DNA of 64,000 bases, taken from positions 3,190,068 through 3,254,067 of the forward strand of contig NW_024468910.1 in the NCBI RefSeq assembly GCF_011745365.1, in the 5' to 3' direction. Position 1 is the first letter of the stretch; each line of letters opens with the position of its first letter. Source of the DNA: Cryphonectria parasitica EP155 (taxonomy: Eukaryota > Ascomycota > Sordariomycetes > Diaporthales > Cryphonectriaceae). The notes under the pieces are model-generated. The model was not told the origin of the DNA and searched no databases. It saw only the letters and a program-made list of their open reading frames with translations. Of this stretch, positions 1 through 15,674 are shown one piece after another. The translations under genes and the position numbers were made by a program.

Positions 1-1774
1 TTCACTCCTCTCTGTCTCTCGAAGCTCACGAAAACTTCGCACGAGAGGAAGATTGCAGCATTACCCGATCTCAACCCCCCACCCCCCATCCCTTTTCAGA
101 CATCACACTACCCCTGGACGGCAACCCACGACACTTGACAACATAAATGTACACAACCCCCCGTGCGTTACAGGTTGAGGAGTCGATATCCCCCCCCCCC
201 TCTTTCCCCCCCCCAAATACCCCCCTTCCCCAAAGACACTACACTTAGAACACCTTTTGAAATGCTGCTAGCTTTGTTATGTTGCTTATTCACCCTGGGT
301 TTTCCCATATTGGCAAAAAAAAAAAAAGAAAAGGGAAACCACTCGAATAGCAAATCATGTATCGCCCACGCCACGGCTGGGCAAACTTCACGTCATGTAA
401 AGAAGGGTGAAAGAGAGGCGTCAAAGGAAAGGCAAGAAAGGCAAGACAAGAGTCGAGCCGAGCCTCGGATTGGACTCCCTCCAAGTGGACAGGAGCCACC
501 GGGTAATGCTCGCGTTTTCAGGATCGGGGGAAGACTTTCTAGCGATGGGAAAGTTACTCGATGTTACTCCTGGGCCGACTCGAGGAGTTGAAAGAAGACA
601 AAGACGACACATCACGGCTACCGCAGACTTTGTTATTTTTCGGCCGATGGCATCCTTTGACCCTTTTGGCTTATGACGAGATGCTAGATGGCGTTTCTAC
701 ATCGAGTTGACTTGGCAAGAGAGAGAAAAGAGCTGATGGCCGGAGTCTGGGAAGACATAGACGATGCCAGGCTATTTGGTCGAGTGACCATGGCTACTTT
801 ATAAGGCTCGTTTTTTGGTAGCAAAATCAACACCCTGAATACCCCCCCTCCTTCTTATCTGACATGCATTGGACGATCAATAAAATTGCTCTGATATGCA
901 TACCTCGTAGAAACTTTCGCGCATCTCACACGGGAAAGCCGTGGTTGTTGTAATAACATGTGGACCAAAGATGGACCCTTTTGGTTTTTCTTCCCTATTT
1001 TTCATTATGACAAGACAGGACTGGTGGAGAGAGACCTGCTGACATCATTTCCATCCACGTTGGTGTCTCAAGCAGACCACACCCGAGTTTAGCCGTAGCA
1101 ACCGTTGCACCGGGGCCCTGTTCCTCGTGACGACATAGAAGGATCCAGAGTAGCTTTCGTTAGCTGTGGAGTGTAGAATGATCTGATGATGTGCAATGAC
1201 AGAAAAATGAGGGAGGGGAAAGGAAGAAAAATGATGGTCTTTCTCATATGACTAATTTCTGGGGGTGCTAATCATCAGACCGGTGCAGGGCCTGAAGCGA
1301 GAAAGGATGGATAAATATTTCTCAACGAGAACGAACATATTCTTGTACCTGACGGACGAGTAATGGAGAACGTGGGAAAAATTGGGCCACGTGAAACCCC
1401 TCAGTCTGGATTCCTCCTCCTCTGTGGAAAGGAAAAAGGAAAACAATCAAGACTCTTTTTTTCTGACACGGAACGAGTTTGCATGCTTGGTTAGAACAGA
1501 GAGAAAAGGCAAGAAATTCCTACTCCAGCAGCGAAATCGCATTACCCAGGTACATATACAAAGTACTACGTACCAGCGCGGGAGCCAAAGTCGAGTCTCT
1601 CATCCATCACTCTCCTTTGCCAATTGCATACTTTGTTTTTTTTCCCCCACGGGTAATGAACAAGAAGGCCGTTCAAAACGGGCTCTCATATCGACCATAC
1701 CAACTTTACTCAGCACATTTTCACTCAAGGGGGGAGAAAAAAATTGAAAGGGGAGAGAAGAAAAGAAAATAAAG
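1..1774. other. Intergenic region, no gene seen
   Basis: No reading frame here shows a recognisable protein or fungal splice pattern. The stretch holds C-rich homopolymers (about 190-217), an A-run near 316, a TATA-like stretch near 797-804 and purine-rich DNA just before the TYW3 start. The last few hundred bases are probably the TYW3 promoter and leader. Confidence 0.6.
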
Positions 1775-3142
1775 ATGAATCCTAATCACAGTCTGTCCTC
1801 TCACCAGCCAACGCCACCATCGTCAGAAAAAATTCACCGTCCTCCCCAGGCTCACTCGCAGTCTCATGTCCCTGCGGTTCCGACTGCCTTCACCCGCCGC
1901 AAGACTGCCATCCTGGCGCAGCTGGCCCTCCCGGACGAGGAGTACGCGGACCTCAGCCCCAAGGGCACGGTAGACGCGGGTATTCGCGACCTGATTGGGG
2001 AGATCAACGGGGCCGAGGGCCTGGTCACCACGTCTAGCTGCGCGGGGCGGGTGAGTGTGTTCCTGGAGGGGAGCCGGAGGAAGCACGGCGAGGGCGAGGG
2101 TGGGGCAGCAGGTGGTGGTGGTCGGGATTTTGGCAGCGGGGGCGTGCCGGGAAGTGATGGGGGTGGGGAGCTGCCGTCACATCAGGTCGTCGACCCTGGG
2201 GAGGAAGATGGTGGGGGGGAGGAGGAGGAGGAGGAGGAGGAGGAGGAGCAAGAGAACGGCGAGGGAGCTGCAGTGAGGGTGTCGAGCACGGTGGCGGGCG
2301 TGGGCGGCAAAGGCGGCGGCGGCAGGTGGCTGTTTGTGTCTCACGAGCCTGTGGAGCTGCACGGCAAGCTGGACAGCGAGCCCAACATCGTCGGCGCCCT
2401 GCTGGGCATGGATGATCCTATCTTTGACGGGCGAGAGGGGGCGCCGGCCCAGGAGATGAGCGGGGGCGAGAGCAGGCTGATCCATTTCAAGTTTGAGCCC
2501 ATGGTATGTTTTTCTTTTGTCTTTTCACCCCTTAAGGCCTGGCCACAGTGATGATGAGTGGGTTGGAGATCTCGTTTGTCTAATTTTCTTCTTTCTTTCT
2601 TCTAGATTCTACATGTTCTGACGGCGTCACCTTACCATGCGCAACTCATACTCCGCTGTGGTCTACAAGCCGGCTTCCGAGAGAGCGGCGCCATCAACCT
2701 CATCCCCCCTTTCTCGTCTTCCAATTCTTCGTCATTAGCAACACCACCACCACCACCACCAGCAACACCAATAGTGGCAATCCGGTCCATGGGCCTCGGC
2801 CTCGAGAGCCTGATTGGTCGCGAGACCAATGGCATCAAGCACTGCACCGTGTCGGGCGACTATCTCAAGGCGTTAATTAAGATCGCCAACGAGAGGTTTG
2901 GGGAGAACACGAGGCGCATCGAGCGGTTCAGAGGCCTGCTGAGGGCGGCCGTTGGCGGAGGCGGTGGCGGGACGGGAATCGGGAGAGTGAGGATGGGCGA
3001 CGGTGGCGGAGCGTGGGAGAATGCCGAGATCAGGCGGGAAAGGAAGAGGTTGGAGGGGTTGAAGAGGGCTGAGGAGGTCCGGAGGGCGAGGCTTGCCAGG
3101 CAGGAGGGGGGAACACGAGATGAGCTGGCTGGGTTCGAGTGA
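1775..3142 (+). CDS. TYW3: tRNA wybutosine-synthesizing protein 3 (TYW3 family methyltransferase)
   Basis: Model: exons 1775..2503 and 2606..3142, 421 aa; the 102-nt intron has donor GTATGT and acceptor TTCTAG and keeps the frame. TYW3 methylates the tricyclic intermediate of wybutosine at position 37 of tRNA-Phe, using S-adenosylmethionine. Seen directly: RRKTAILAQL near residues 41-50, the family signature SPKGTVD from residue 61, TTSSCAGRVSVFLEG from residue 85, GGGRWLFVSHEP in the middle, and after the intron ASPYHAQLILRCGLQAGFRE and a VAIRSMGLGLE segment. The protein is longer than typical family members because of a Gly/Glu-rich insert containing a run of about a dozen Glu (DNA about 2215-2250), between the SSCAGR motif and the next conserved block. 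It is convergent with MIC19. The family call is firm; the start is the first suitable ATG. Confidence 0.9.
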
Positions 3143-3546
3143 GGCCCGCCCTGGAGAGAGATCAGATGGGCCATCGATACACTCTCAACGAGGAGTACGT
3201 ATTAGACCTCCAAGATGTTGATTCTTGTCTTGCCTCTGGTAGAGCCTATATCGCTCCCAAGAAGATGACATTTCTCATTCATAATACTCGCAGGTGACAA
3301 CACCGCGTTTCTTCACCTCGCTCGAGATTGTAGTGCATCAAAAGCTTGGTTTAGCGAACAGTGTCAAAAGGCTTTTTGTAGATTCCCTCCATCATGCAGA
3401 AACCCTCATTCTATGATATACAACACATACGCATCCCTTCTCCCCTTTTTCCTTGCATCTCCTTTGTCTTGCTCTTCATCCTATGCACGCCTTGCCTAGA
3501 AGAAACCAGCCCCCCTCACCCCCCTCTTCTTCTCGGTCCGCTCGCC
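3143..3546. other. Spacer between convergent genes
   Basis: This is 3' flanking DNA of TYW3 (plus strand) and MIC19 (minus strand), presumably carrying both 3' UTRs and polyadenylation signals. No gene is seen. Confidence 0.7.
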
Positions 3547-4276
3547 TTACGAGATGATCCTCTCGACCCAGCCCTTCTCCATCCTCCTCACCTCCTCGCG
3601 GAACCGCTCCACCTCCCGCCAGCAGTCCAAGGGTCTGCGGTCGTTCTCGCGAAGGCACCGCACAACATCACCCCTCGCCTCCTCCACGCTCTCCGGGACC
3701 TCCCGAACCAGCCTGCGGGCCTCGACCTTCTTGCGCAGCCGCTCGACGTCCGCGTTGACAGCGTGCTGAGAGAGAGGCGCCGCCCCGTCCTTGTCCTTGC
3801 TGCCCTCCCCCTCCTCCTTTCCCGAGCTGCCTACTTTCGACAGGACGGAGCTGAGCTGGGCGTCGGACTCGCGCGAGAGCTTGCGGAGCTCGGCAGCTAC
3901 GCGGGCCTGGATCTGGGACTCGAGGAGGGTGGTGCGGGTCGTGTCGGTCTGTGAGCCATCCCCAGGATACCGTGTCAGCCAAAGGTCTTTGGCCGCCCAT
4001 CATTTGCCTCTCTTTTCCTCCTCTGGCTCTATTCGTGGTGGGGGGGTGGGGGGGGTACACACCTCTGAGCTTGACTGTAATGACTCAACCATGTCCTGGG
4101 ATACACTGGCGGGTGAAGATCTGTAAGGGGACGGGGTGGAATTGTATCAATTAATCTGAGGATTCCCAAGGAGGCGCAAATACAGCGCGCAGAAAACACT
4201 AAATGCAACCAGGAACATACCCCTTCCAAAGGTATGTCGGCGCAGGGCCAGATTCTTTCGACGAATTCGCGCCCAT
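3547..4276 (-). CDS. MIC19: MICOS complex subunit MIC19
   Basis: Model on the minus strand: exons 4276..4221, 4120..4063 and 3948..3547 (56, 58 and 402 nt), 171 aa; donors are GTATGT and GTGTGT, and all phases agree. MIC19 is a peripheral inner-membrane protein facing the intermembrane space that helps hold crista junctions together. Seen: an N-terminal MGANSSK that fits an N-myristoylation site, a short SQDMVESLQSS block in exon 2, a charged helical middle starting TDTTRT, and a C-terminal CHCH-like region with CLRENDRRPLDC (a C-x10-C pair) followed by WREVERFREEV. A CX10C pair is known from fungal Mic19. The usual TPVRFS-type start of exon 2 is replaced by SPASVS, a small divergence. No single reading frame shows this gene because the exons are short. 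Confidence 0.88.
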
Positions 4277-7200
4277 CCTGTCTTCTCCTAGTCGATCGTT
4301 GTCGTTGTCGTCGTCGAATGAACGAATGAATGAATGAAGTGCACTTGTTCCAAAAAAAGAAAGCGCCGCACCGTTACCGAGTTCCCGCTGGGCGGGCTGT
4401 TTTTGGGTTCCGCTCGTCGTTTCCTCAAATTCGCGATAACGCGATTTCAAGCTTTAGCCTGCCGGGAAACAGGGGGACACACCCCAAGCGCCTAGGGAAG
4501 GAATGACGTCCGGCCAAACCTCCCCCCCTCCCCCAAACCTTGGCGCTCGGGAGCTGCCAGCTGGTGCACAGCTGCTGAGGCTTGCCGACGGCTGGCGGTC
4601 GTTGAATTATGCCTCGGTTTTAATCTTTCCAAACGCCCAACTTTAGCTCGCGGATCTCGCAGCCTTAGCAAGCTTAGCTCCCGCCATACTAAATGGGTTG
4701 CTTGGTGGGGGGGATTTGCGAAACGCTGGCCGATGGATCTTGCGCCTATATCTAGAGTGTACTGCAATTTACTATGTGGCTTGCTTCTATTCTTTCGGCA
4801 GGGCCGTGGTAGTGGATGTGTTCTTTTTTTCTTTTTTTTCTTTCTCTTTATTGACGCGGAAGAGAGACCTAATCGCAGAAAAGATGGGCAGAGAAAGGGA
4901 GAGATAGGGAAGTGAAGCTTTCACCTGGGCATCCTGATTTTGAATAATGGAGATTCCCTGTATATTCTGCTGCCAGTTGTCTACATGGTGGCATACTGGC
5001 TGCCCAGAGTCTGACCTGTTCGACACGTGGATGCCACAGGCAATCATCTAAAACAGTGCAGACAACCATAGGAAAAGTAGTGGCTCGCTGCTTAGAAGAC
5101 GAAAAAATTCACTTGGTCATATTACAAGTCCCACGAGGGTGGGTTTTGCAGCTCGGCACCGCCCGTATAGTGTTGGTCTGTACAAGCGCTGTCACGGTGA
5201 TCTTCCTCAGTCCAGCCTTCCACCATAGTACATAGTAGACAGGGCCCCCAAAATGGGTGATAAGAGCCAAGATGATTGAGATGGTGCTCCATAACCGCCA
5301 AGACTAAATAACGAGATCTTCTCGCCAGATCATGAGACCCATGGCCTCGTGTTGGCGCACCGACTGGGCTGCTCTTGTGGATGGGCGTCTTGGATCATCA
5401 CGGTTGGGCTGCTCACCATTGGTCGAGACCGAGCTTGACAACTCTAGCGCCTGCGGGCCCCTTCGAGGTCTCATCAAGCTGTTTCCCCTTTCCCACGTTT
5501 CTTGCCCTCGGGTCTGTGAGTTCGTGACAGGGAATTGGGAAGAGGACCTGGCCAAGGTCCAGAGGCCCTGTAGCGACATGAAAGGTGGCTCCCTGTGCCT
5601 GGAGGGCAATCAAGATGGTGAAACAAGGGTGGGGATGCATGCATGCTGCGTGCAAGCTCTGCAAGCTTGACATCTGGAGCTCCCCTGCCGCGGGGGCCCG
5701 GCGGCCGTGGTTCGAGAGGAGACGTGGCTCTGAAGATTGGTCGTCATCGGTGAACGTTCCCTCCTTCGAATGGAAGGATATCGGGCATGCGTTCGTGGGC
5801 CTCTTCACTCGTCATGATCACTGGTGGGATAGGGAGGACGTCGTTTGTCGGCTCCCCTTGTTTCCTTTTCTTGGAGCCACTGCATACACACACACTCTCT
5901 CTTTGAGGCTCCGCTTCCCGAGTCTGCCGAATTACATGCTGCAACCCTCCCTCGGCGGCGGCTTGTCTGAATCGGGACGGTCGCGGCGGCGGGATGAGCC
6001 TCAATTATTTCGCTTGGGTATGAGAGGCTGCAATGGTGGGGAACATGAATGGCCATGTCCCCTACGGCCGAGGTCCTTCATTGACAGGTCAGAACACCAA
6101 CCCTCAAGAAACACATGATGGCCGATCCTCTATCAGGCTCTCCTTCTCTTTTTCTCTCGTTTGTAGGATGAAGTGGGTTGGGCAACACTGCAAGCGGCGT
6201 CAGCGCCACCAGCGCCGTGTCGCTTGGCCAGCCATCCCACCCCCTGGGGATAGAGAAGGGGGGTGGGGTGGGGGCGGTCACCCAAACGTCTGACTTCTGC
6301 AGGCTTTTACCATGATCAAGGTGACGATGACAGCTGATGATAGGCCTGGTCGAGCCAAGGCCCAGGTGAAAGAGGCAGAGGAGCAGCAAGAGAACAAGAA
6401 GAAAATCGGAAGAGACGGCTAGAGAACGTCACAGGCTGATCAATGTTTCCATCCCGTCTTGGTTTTTGAATGTTGCAAGGCTGTCAAAGAAAACATGGAG
6501 GTGGTTTGTTTATGGGATGATTCAAGGCAGTGAAACTTTGAAACCCTGTCAATGCAAGTGGTAGCCGCGAAAGGGGGGGGGGAGGCGAACAACTGGGATG
6601 CGAACGACGTCGTGTTCTACGGTGTAAGACCCCCCCTGAATCGGCAGGGCTCATGCCCTTCTAGGCTTGGCCTGCGTAGCTGAGCCAGGGGGCCTGCGGG
6701 CTGCGGCGAATCGCTGCAGCGTTTCGTTGCTGGACAGGGGTGGTGCTGAGGGTCCTAGGTGGTAGGAAAGGCGCGGAGCCGCCATGCATGGCGCTGCCCA
6801 ACCAGGGTCTTGACGGGAATTGATTTGCCCTCGTTCAACGTCTCTCGACGCTCCAGCCACTTTGACGCAGAACCAGGGCACAATGACTGGACAGCAGGAA
6901 ATCCTGTGCGGCCAAGCTGAAGCTTTCCCCTTCTCTTTGCCTCGTCAAACCTTCTGTTCACAGGTGGGGCCCCCGCAGAGCAACCGGTATGAACATGCCA
7001 CGAAATTCATTGATAGGTCCAGAAGGCGTGGGACGTGACACAGAAAGGTCATAGAGTTCCTCGGGCAAAAGCAACAACCTGCCCAGCAGGATGGTAACGA
7101 TCACACAAGCATTCCCTTGACTATCAAAGAGAGAGAGAGACAAGGGGACGACAAGGGCAGGAAGTGGGGGGCCTACTGCTCAGGGTGCTCCCTCCCTTCG

Positions 7201-8460
7201 ATGACGGGACTAAACCTGGTTATCTATCAAATGTTTTCGTGCCTACCTCGTACTATGGCACTTATCCCACTTCCTCCTTCTCGTCTTCCCCCTGCCTGTC
7301 GTTTCTCGCAGTCCACTCTCGGCGAGGCTTGGGTTGTCCCATTTCTCGTTCATATCTCGGCAGAGACCGAGCCAGAATCTGCCCACCCAAGAGCCCCACT
7401 CCTCCTCCTTGTCGTTCGCGTCCCCTGCCTCGCCATGCTGTCGCCTCCCACCACCTTCTCTTAATTAAGCCTCGACGATCGTCGTTCCCCTTCGCCTCGG
7501 TTCCCTCCTCCTTCTTGCTCGGTACATTTTTGGTGGCAGACCGGTTTTGACAGTACATCCAAAGGCAGATAGATCCATTTGGTGATCTCTACCTTCTTCC
7601 ATTCTCAACTTTTCTCCTCCACTTTGGCCTGAGCTTTCCCACGCGTGAACAGGGAACCGCAAACATCATCTCCCAAGGCCACTTTTTATTTTCCTTCTCC
7701 TTCTTTTCTTCCCACATTTCGAAGACCGATCTTGTCAAAGGACTATCCCTCCAGCTGGTAGGAGGAGCCAAGGGCCGGAAGACAATCAAGGCGATCAGTC
7801 AGAACAGTTCACTTCACCACAGTCAACAAACATCTTTCAGTCTCCACAGCTCCGACCTGGCAAGCTTCACGCTGCTGCATTCAACCTGTGTATCACGTCG
7901 TTTATGACAGTTACATTCATTGTCTTGTACCATCTTGCAACACCTTGGTCCCCGAGACATACAGCAGAAGCAGCAGCAGCAGCAGCAGCCGCAGCAACAA
8001 TACCAAACCATTTTCTGATACCCCAAACGACTTGTTGATCGAGCCACCACGGTCCCTACCATCACTACCAATTTTTCCATCTTACCAAAACGATATTGAG
8101 CATCCTTATCCGCTGGCACGGATCAGCCGCTATTCTCATCATTTACACTGACAAAAGGCCTTGTCACAAACAAACGCACAAAGACAGCTAGCAACGACAT
8201 TGTGGTCCTCTTCGTTCGCAAACAGAATGCAATTGTTGACAAGAATACAATCTACCAGACGACAATAACCACTCTCGACTCTGGGGTTCAGGGGACAGGT
8301 AGGATCTGGAATATAGGTCCTGAGCATCTCGCCTTGGCCTGGCTTCGACCTGTCGAAGCTCGATCTGCTTAGTTTCAAGACTACCAGACCCGATCGATCA
8401 ACAGATCCTTCTTCACCAGCTTTTGTCTCTTCCCGAACCTTCCTTTCTCAAGTACACAAC
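4277..8460. other. Long gene-free region; leader and promoter of the ferric-reductase-like gene
   Basis: About 4.2 kb with no recognisable coding unit. Several overlapping frames are open but have no splice support and look low-complexity. Features seen: an (ATGA)n-like run near 4317-4340, a CA/CT run near 5887-5905, a G-run near 6571-6581, pyrimidine-rich blocks through 7190-7740, and an AGC repeat at 7962-7997. The segment between MIC19 (minus) and the gene at 8461 (plus) must hold both promoters. The last kilobase resembles a long fungal 5' leader with several short upstream ATG frames. Confidence 0.55.
7962..7997 (+). repeat. Short AGC/CAG trinucleotide repeat in putative leader
   Basis: About ten AGC units, some imperfect, lie roughly 470 bp upstream of the ATG at 8461. 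They are probably transcribed as 5' UTR and may vary in length between strains. Confidence 0.7.
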
Positions 8461-10335
8461 ATGGATTTCCACCGGCGCCGGCTCGCCTTCGCGGTAGAGT
8501 CCACCCCTACCCTACTTCGCCGAGCTACAGATGTTGTCGCTTCGGCAACCTCCTCTATTTCTGCAGCAGAGGAGACCATCGCCCCTTACGATCATGGCCT
8601 GAACGGCGTTGCCCAGACAAACAACATGATCTTTAAGCAGGGCCTGTGGTGGACGCTGGGCGGCTTTGGCTTCATCATCCTGTTGGTCAGGATATACCAG
8701 ATCGCTTGGGCCCACATCCGACAGGTCTCGGCCATGTCCGTCGACGGAGAGAAGCAGACCTACTGGAAGTACGCACAGGCACACTGGATGCCGTCCTTCA
8801 AACAGGACTTCTGGTATGCCCCGCTCTGGAATAAGCGGCACAACCGCGAGATCAGACTCTCCTCCGCCATGAACATGGGCACATTGCCCTCGAGGATGCA
8901 CTTCATCCAGCTCGCCCTCTACAGCATCAGCAACCTCGTCTATCTCTGCTACGTGGATTGGTGGAACCCCAACAAGTACTCGCTGTGCGCAGAGATCCGA
9001 GGTCGCTCTGGGACGTTGGGCGCGGTCAATATGCTCCCGCTGTTCCTCTTTGCGGGCCGCAACAACCCGCTGATCTCGTGGCTCAAGATCAGCTTCGATA
9101 CCTACAACCTCTTCCACAGGTGGCTTGGCAGGCTGGCGGTGGTCGAGATCCTCATCCACCTTCTGGCCTGGTCGATCGTGCAGCTGACGGCCACGGGATG
9201 GGCTGGGCTGATGGACCGGGTCTTCCATGACCCCTTCATCGCATCGGGAACCGCCGGCACTTGGGCCATGTTCCTCATCCTCATCCTGTCTCTCTCGCCG
9301 ATCCGCCACGCTTTCTACGAGACCTTCCTCACCACCCACATTATCCTGGCCTTCATCACCCTCGTCGCCTCCCTCATCCACTGCTTCACCCCCAGCGAGA
9401 TCCCCACTGGTCTCCCCCAGCAGACCTGGTTCATGGCCATGTTCATTATCTGGATGTTCGACCGCACCGCCCGCATGGTCCGTCTGACCTACTGCAACTG
9501 GTCGCACCGTGGCTTTACCGAGGCCATCGTGGAGGCGATGCCCGGCGAGTGCTCTCGCGTGACCATGCACCTGCCCCGTCACGTCGACATCAAGGCCGGC
9601 TCCCACGCCTACATCCGATTTGCTGGCATCAAGCCTTGGGAGAACCACCCATTCTCGATTGCCTGGGTCGATCACCACTCCGAGGAGCTGCCGACGGACG
9701 AGAAGGAGCTTATGATCCTTAAGAAGAAGACAACAACCTCCGTCTCCTTTGTCATCGGCGCCCAGACAGGTTTCACCCGAGACCTCTACAACAGGGCCAG
9801 CGAAGCGCCCAACGGTGCCATCAGGACTCGTGCCGCTATGGAGGGGCCTTATGGCGGCCACCACGAGCTCGACAGCTACGGCCACGCCGTCCTTGTTGCG
9901 GGCGCCACCGGCATCACCCATCAGCTCAGCTACCTGAAGCCGTTGATCGAGGGCTACAACGAGGGCAGCGTCGCCACTCGCCGCATCACCCTCATCTGGA
10001 TCGTCCGTGACTACGAGGCGCTCGAGTGGATCCGGCCGTGGATGGACGAGGTGCTGCGGATGCCGAACCGTAAGAAGATCCTGACCATCAAGCTCTTCAT
10101 CACCAGACCCAAGAACAGCAAGGAGATTGTCTCTGCCAGCACGACCGTGCAGATGTTCCCCGGGCGGCCCAACATTCCACTGCTGATCCGTAAGGAGGTT
10201 CACGCGCAGATGGGCGCCATGGCGGTCACTGTGTGCGGGCCGGGCGCGCTAGCCGACGATGTCAGGTCAGGTGTGAGGCAGGTGCAGGACGAGGGCACTG
10301 TGGTGGACTTCTTCGAGGAGAGCTTCACCTGGTAG
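8461..10335 (+). CDS. Ferric-reductase-like integral membrane FAD/NADPH oxidoreductase
   Basis: Single-exon gene, 624 aa, ATG in good context (aacATGg). Members of the FRE family pass electrons from NADPH through FAD and two haems across a membrane to ferric chelates or cupric ions. Seen: a first membrane segment around residues 61-83, further hydrophobic segments between about 145 and 340, and four histidines placed for bis-haem ligation (FH at 219, IH at 233, TTH at 293, IH at 307). The flavin site HPFSIAW begins at 396, the nucleotide motif EGPYGG at 461, then AGATGITHQLSYL at 480, and the C-terminus carries VCGPGALADDV. ITHQ in place of the common ITPxL tail occurs in a subset of fungal members. 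The first 60 residues show no clear signal peptide. It could reduce iron or copper at the plasma membrane or vacuole. NADPH oxidases share the fold but differ in these motifs. Confidence 0.85.
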   Translation: MDFHRRRLAFAVESTPTLLRRATDVVASATSSISAAEETIAPYDHGLNGVAQTNNMIFKQGLWWTLGGFGFIILLVRIYQIAWAHIRQVSAMSVDGEKQTYWKYAQAHWMPSFKQDFWYAPLWNKRHNREIRLSSAMNMGTLPSRMHFIQLALYSISNLVYLCYVDWWNPNKYSLCAEIRGRSGTLGAVNMLPLFLFAGRNNPLISWLKISFDTYNLFHRWLGRLAVVEILIHLLAWSIVQLTATGWAGLMDRVFHDPFIASGTAGTWAMFLILILSLSPIRHAFYETFLTTHIILAFITLVASLIHCFTPSEIPTGLPQQTWFMAMFIIWMFDRTARMVRLTYCNWSHRGFTEAIVEAMPGECSRVTMHLPRHVDIKAGSHAYIRFAGIKPWENHPFSIAWVDHHSEELPTDEKELMILKKKTTTSVSFVIGAQTGFTRDLYNRASEAPNGAIRTRAAMEGPYGGHHELDSYGHAVLVAGATGITHQLSYLKPLIEGYNEGSVATRRITLIWIVRDYEALEWIRPWMDEVLRMPNRKKILTIKLFITRPKNSKEIVSASTTVQMFPGRPNIPLLIRKEVHAQMGAMAVTVCGPGALADDVRSGVRQVQDEGTVVDFFEESFTW

Positions 10336-12206
10336 ATGGGAGAGGAGGCCACGATGCCTTCTTTGTTTCCAGAAGCAGCGAACTCACGAGATACCACGGC
10401 GTCAAATCACGAGACCACGACGAGCTGGCAGGGGCAATCTTCTTTACTTTCTCTTCTCCTTTTCGAGGAGGTGGACTTTTCTTTTTTAATCTTCGACACA
10501 TCATTACTGGTGGGCGATCCAGAGCCAAGATTTAATCTTGATCTGGTGATTTTAACTCTACTTTTTTGTACTGCTTTACTCTTATTTTTCTGCCACCCAT
10601 ATGCAAGCGTTTATACATTCTCTCTGTTCATAACTGCACTTTGTTTTACTACACCCACATGCCTTACTACGGAGACTTGGCTGTCGCGCGGTGAGGGAGA
10701 AGAAAGAAGTAGAAGGAGCCAGTGGAGAGGACGGCAATATCCAAGAGGTGGAAGATATTTTCCCTACACATGATATCCCAAACTGCATCGTTGTTGCATT
10801 TAATTCGGAGTTGGAGAGGTGGACTCTTAGATGAAAGACTTGACTTTCTGGGAGGAAAGAAAGGAAGATGGGAGAGGGAGAGAGAGAGAGAGAGATTTTG
10901 ATATCCGAACTGTACATAGTCCACACGATGCTTTCCCTGTATCTTTCCCATGGGGTGTACAATAGTCACCCGTGTATAAAATGATTAGCATTGATTTGTT
11001 CACAATATGATACTCTACAATATTTTGTATCTTTCACTCGAGGTATAGAGAATTTGTCTGGTTGCCCGATGATGCTGCTCATTGGGACAGGGGCAAAGTC
11101 GTTGGAAGATGCCCGAGCCTCTTTTCCACCAGGGTCTTGTTTCTGCTTCCCCAGACGCTCACCTACAGCCGGGGTAAGCTCGTGCCATTTTGGCATGATT
11201 TGTTTCGAAGACAACATCTTTCGTTTGATGAGGGACCCCGGAAGGATTGGTGTATTGCGGGAGGACTTGGGTATTTTCCGATGGTGGCACGATATTGTAA
11301 GTTTGTGGTACGATGCGGACCCGGCTTATGAGTATCTGTCTGTGGAAGTGAGATGTTGGGTCTGGTGCCTGGGAAAGGGTTTTGAGGGGGGGGGGGGACC
11401 AACTTGACAGATGGATGGATGAGTGGGGAGACTGCGTGTGCATAAAGTGCTTGATTGCCTGGGGTTCGTCGGATTGGGATGGGTGGATGATGAGTGATGC
11501 TCTAGAGGAGGAGAGGAGTGGTGTATATCATGTGAAGCCCCCGGGGGGGGGGGGGGGATGAGGACCGTCCTGTAGAAGATCTGCTTTGGTGTGGACAAGG
11601 CAGTGACATATTAGGAAACGTGATCAGTCGGATGTCAGGTCGAGTCTGCACCGTAAGTCGAGATGGTATGAGGGGAGAGAGCAAGAGGCTTCATCCGAGT
11701 ACATAACGGTTAAGAGAGGGTTGAGCGAGAAATAGGTTCAAACAGCAAGACAAACAAAGAAATCTGCTGCTGGGGTTGGTCACTTTGGTCAGGACTAGAA
11801 AAGTATAGTCTTCTTCAATGGATGCCATTTTGGTCTTATTTTGCTTTTTTACTTCCTTTTTCTCTCTCTGCTTTCCTCTCCTTTTTCTTTTTTTTTCCCC
11901 CCGCTGCACACCGTGCCATCGCGACAAGGCTTTCTCTCAAATTTGCTCCTGGAGACTTTATTCCCCTAGTATTTCGTTAATACAGAGGGGGCGAATGAGG
12001 GTAGGAAAGTCAAACCGCAATCACTTTTTTAACCCCCCCACCATCCTTAAACCTCGCCACTTTTCCGACAGACCGACGTATTTGGGTTTTTGCTAACGGA
12101 CAGAAACCAAAGGACAAATGTGAGTTACAAGACATGAATCGTGAGCCCGGTAGGAATATGTCTGCAAGAAACCCATCATATCAAACAACACCTTCTTCCC
12201 CTGAAG
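10336..12206. other. Intergenic region between convergent genes, no gene seen
   Basis: This holds the 3' flanks of the ferric-reductase-like gene and of 2-isopropylmalate synthase. It contains a (GA)n stretch near 10870-10895, G-runs at 11386 and 11543 and pyrimidine-rich DNA near 11840-11900. No recognisable protein or RNA gene is seen. Confidence 0.6.
11386..11557 (+). repeat. Two long G-runs (about G12 and C5G15)
   Basis: An uninterrupted G-run sits at about 11386-11397. A second one at about 11543-11557 follows directly after five C. Both lie in non-coding DNA. Run lengths in such tracts are prone to sequencing error. Confidence 0.7.

Positions 12207-15674
<3,468 letters not shown>

Noticed and set aside
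163..676. Open frames of 142 and 89 codons near the window start
   Set aside because: They cross homopolymer C and A runs, have no domain or intron signals, and are consistent with untranslated or intergenic DNA.
8512..10203. 563-codon open frame antisense to the ferric-reductase-like gene
   Set aside because: It is the mirror of strong C-ending codon bias in the real gene; the translation is low-complexity Gly/Asp/Val-rich with no domain, while the plus strand shows all family motifs.
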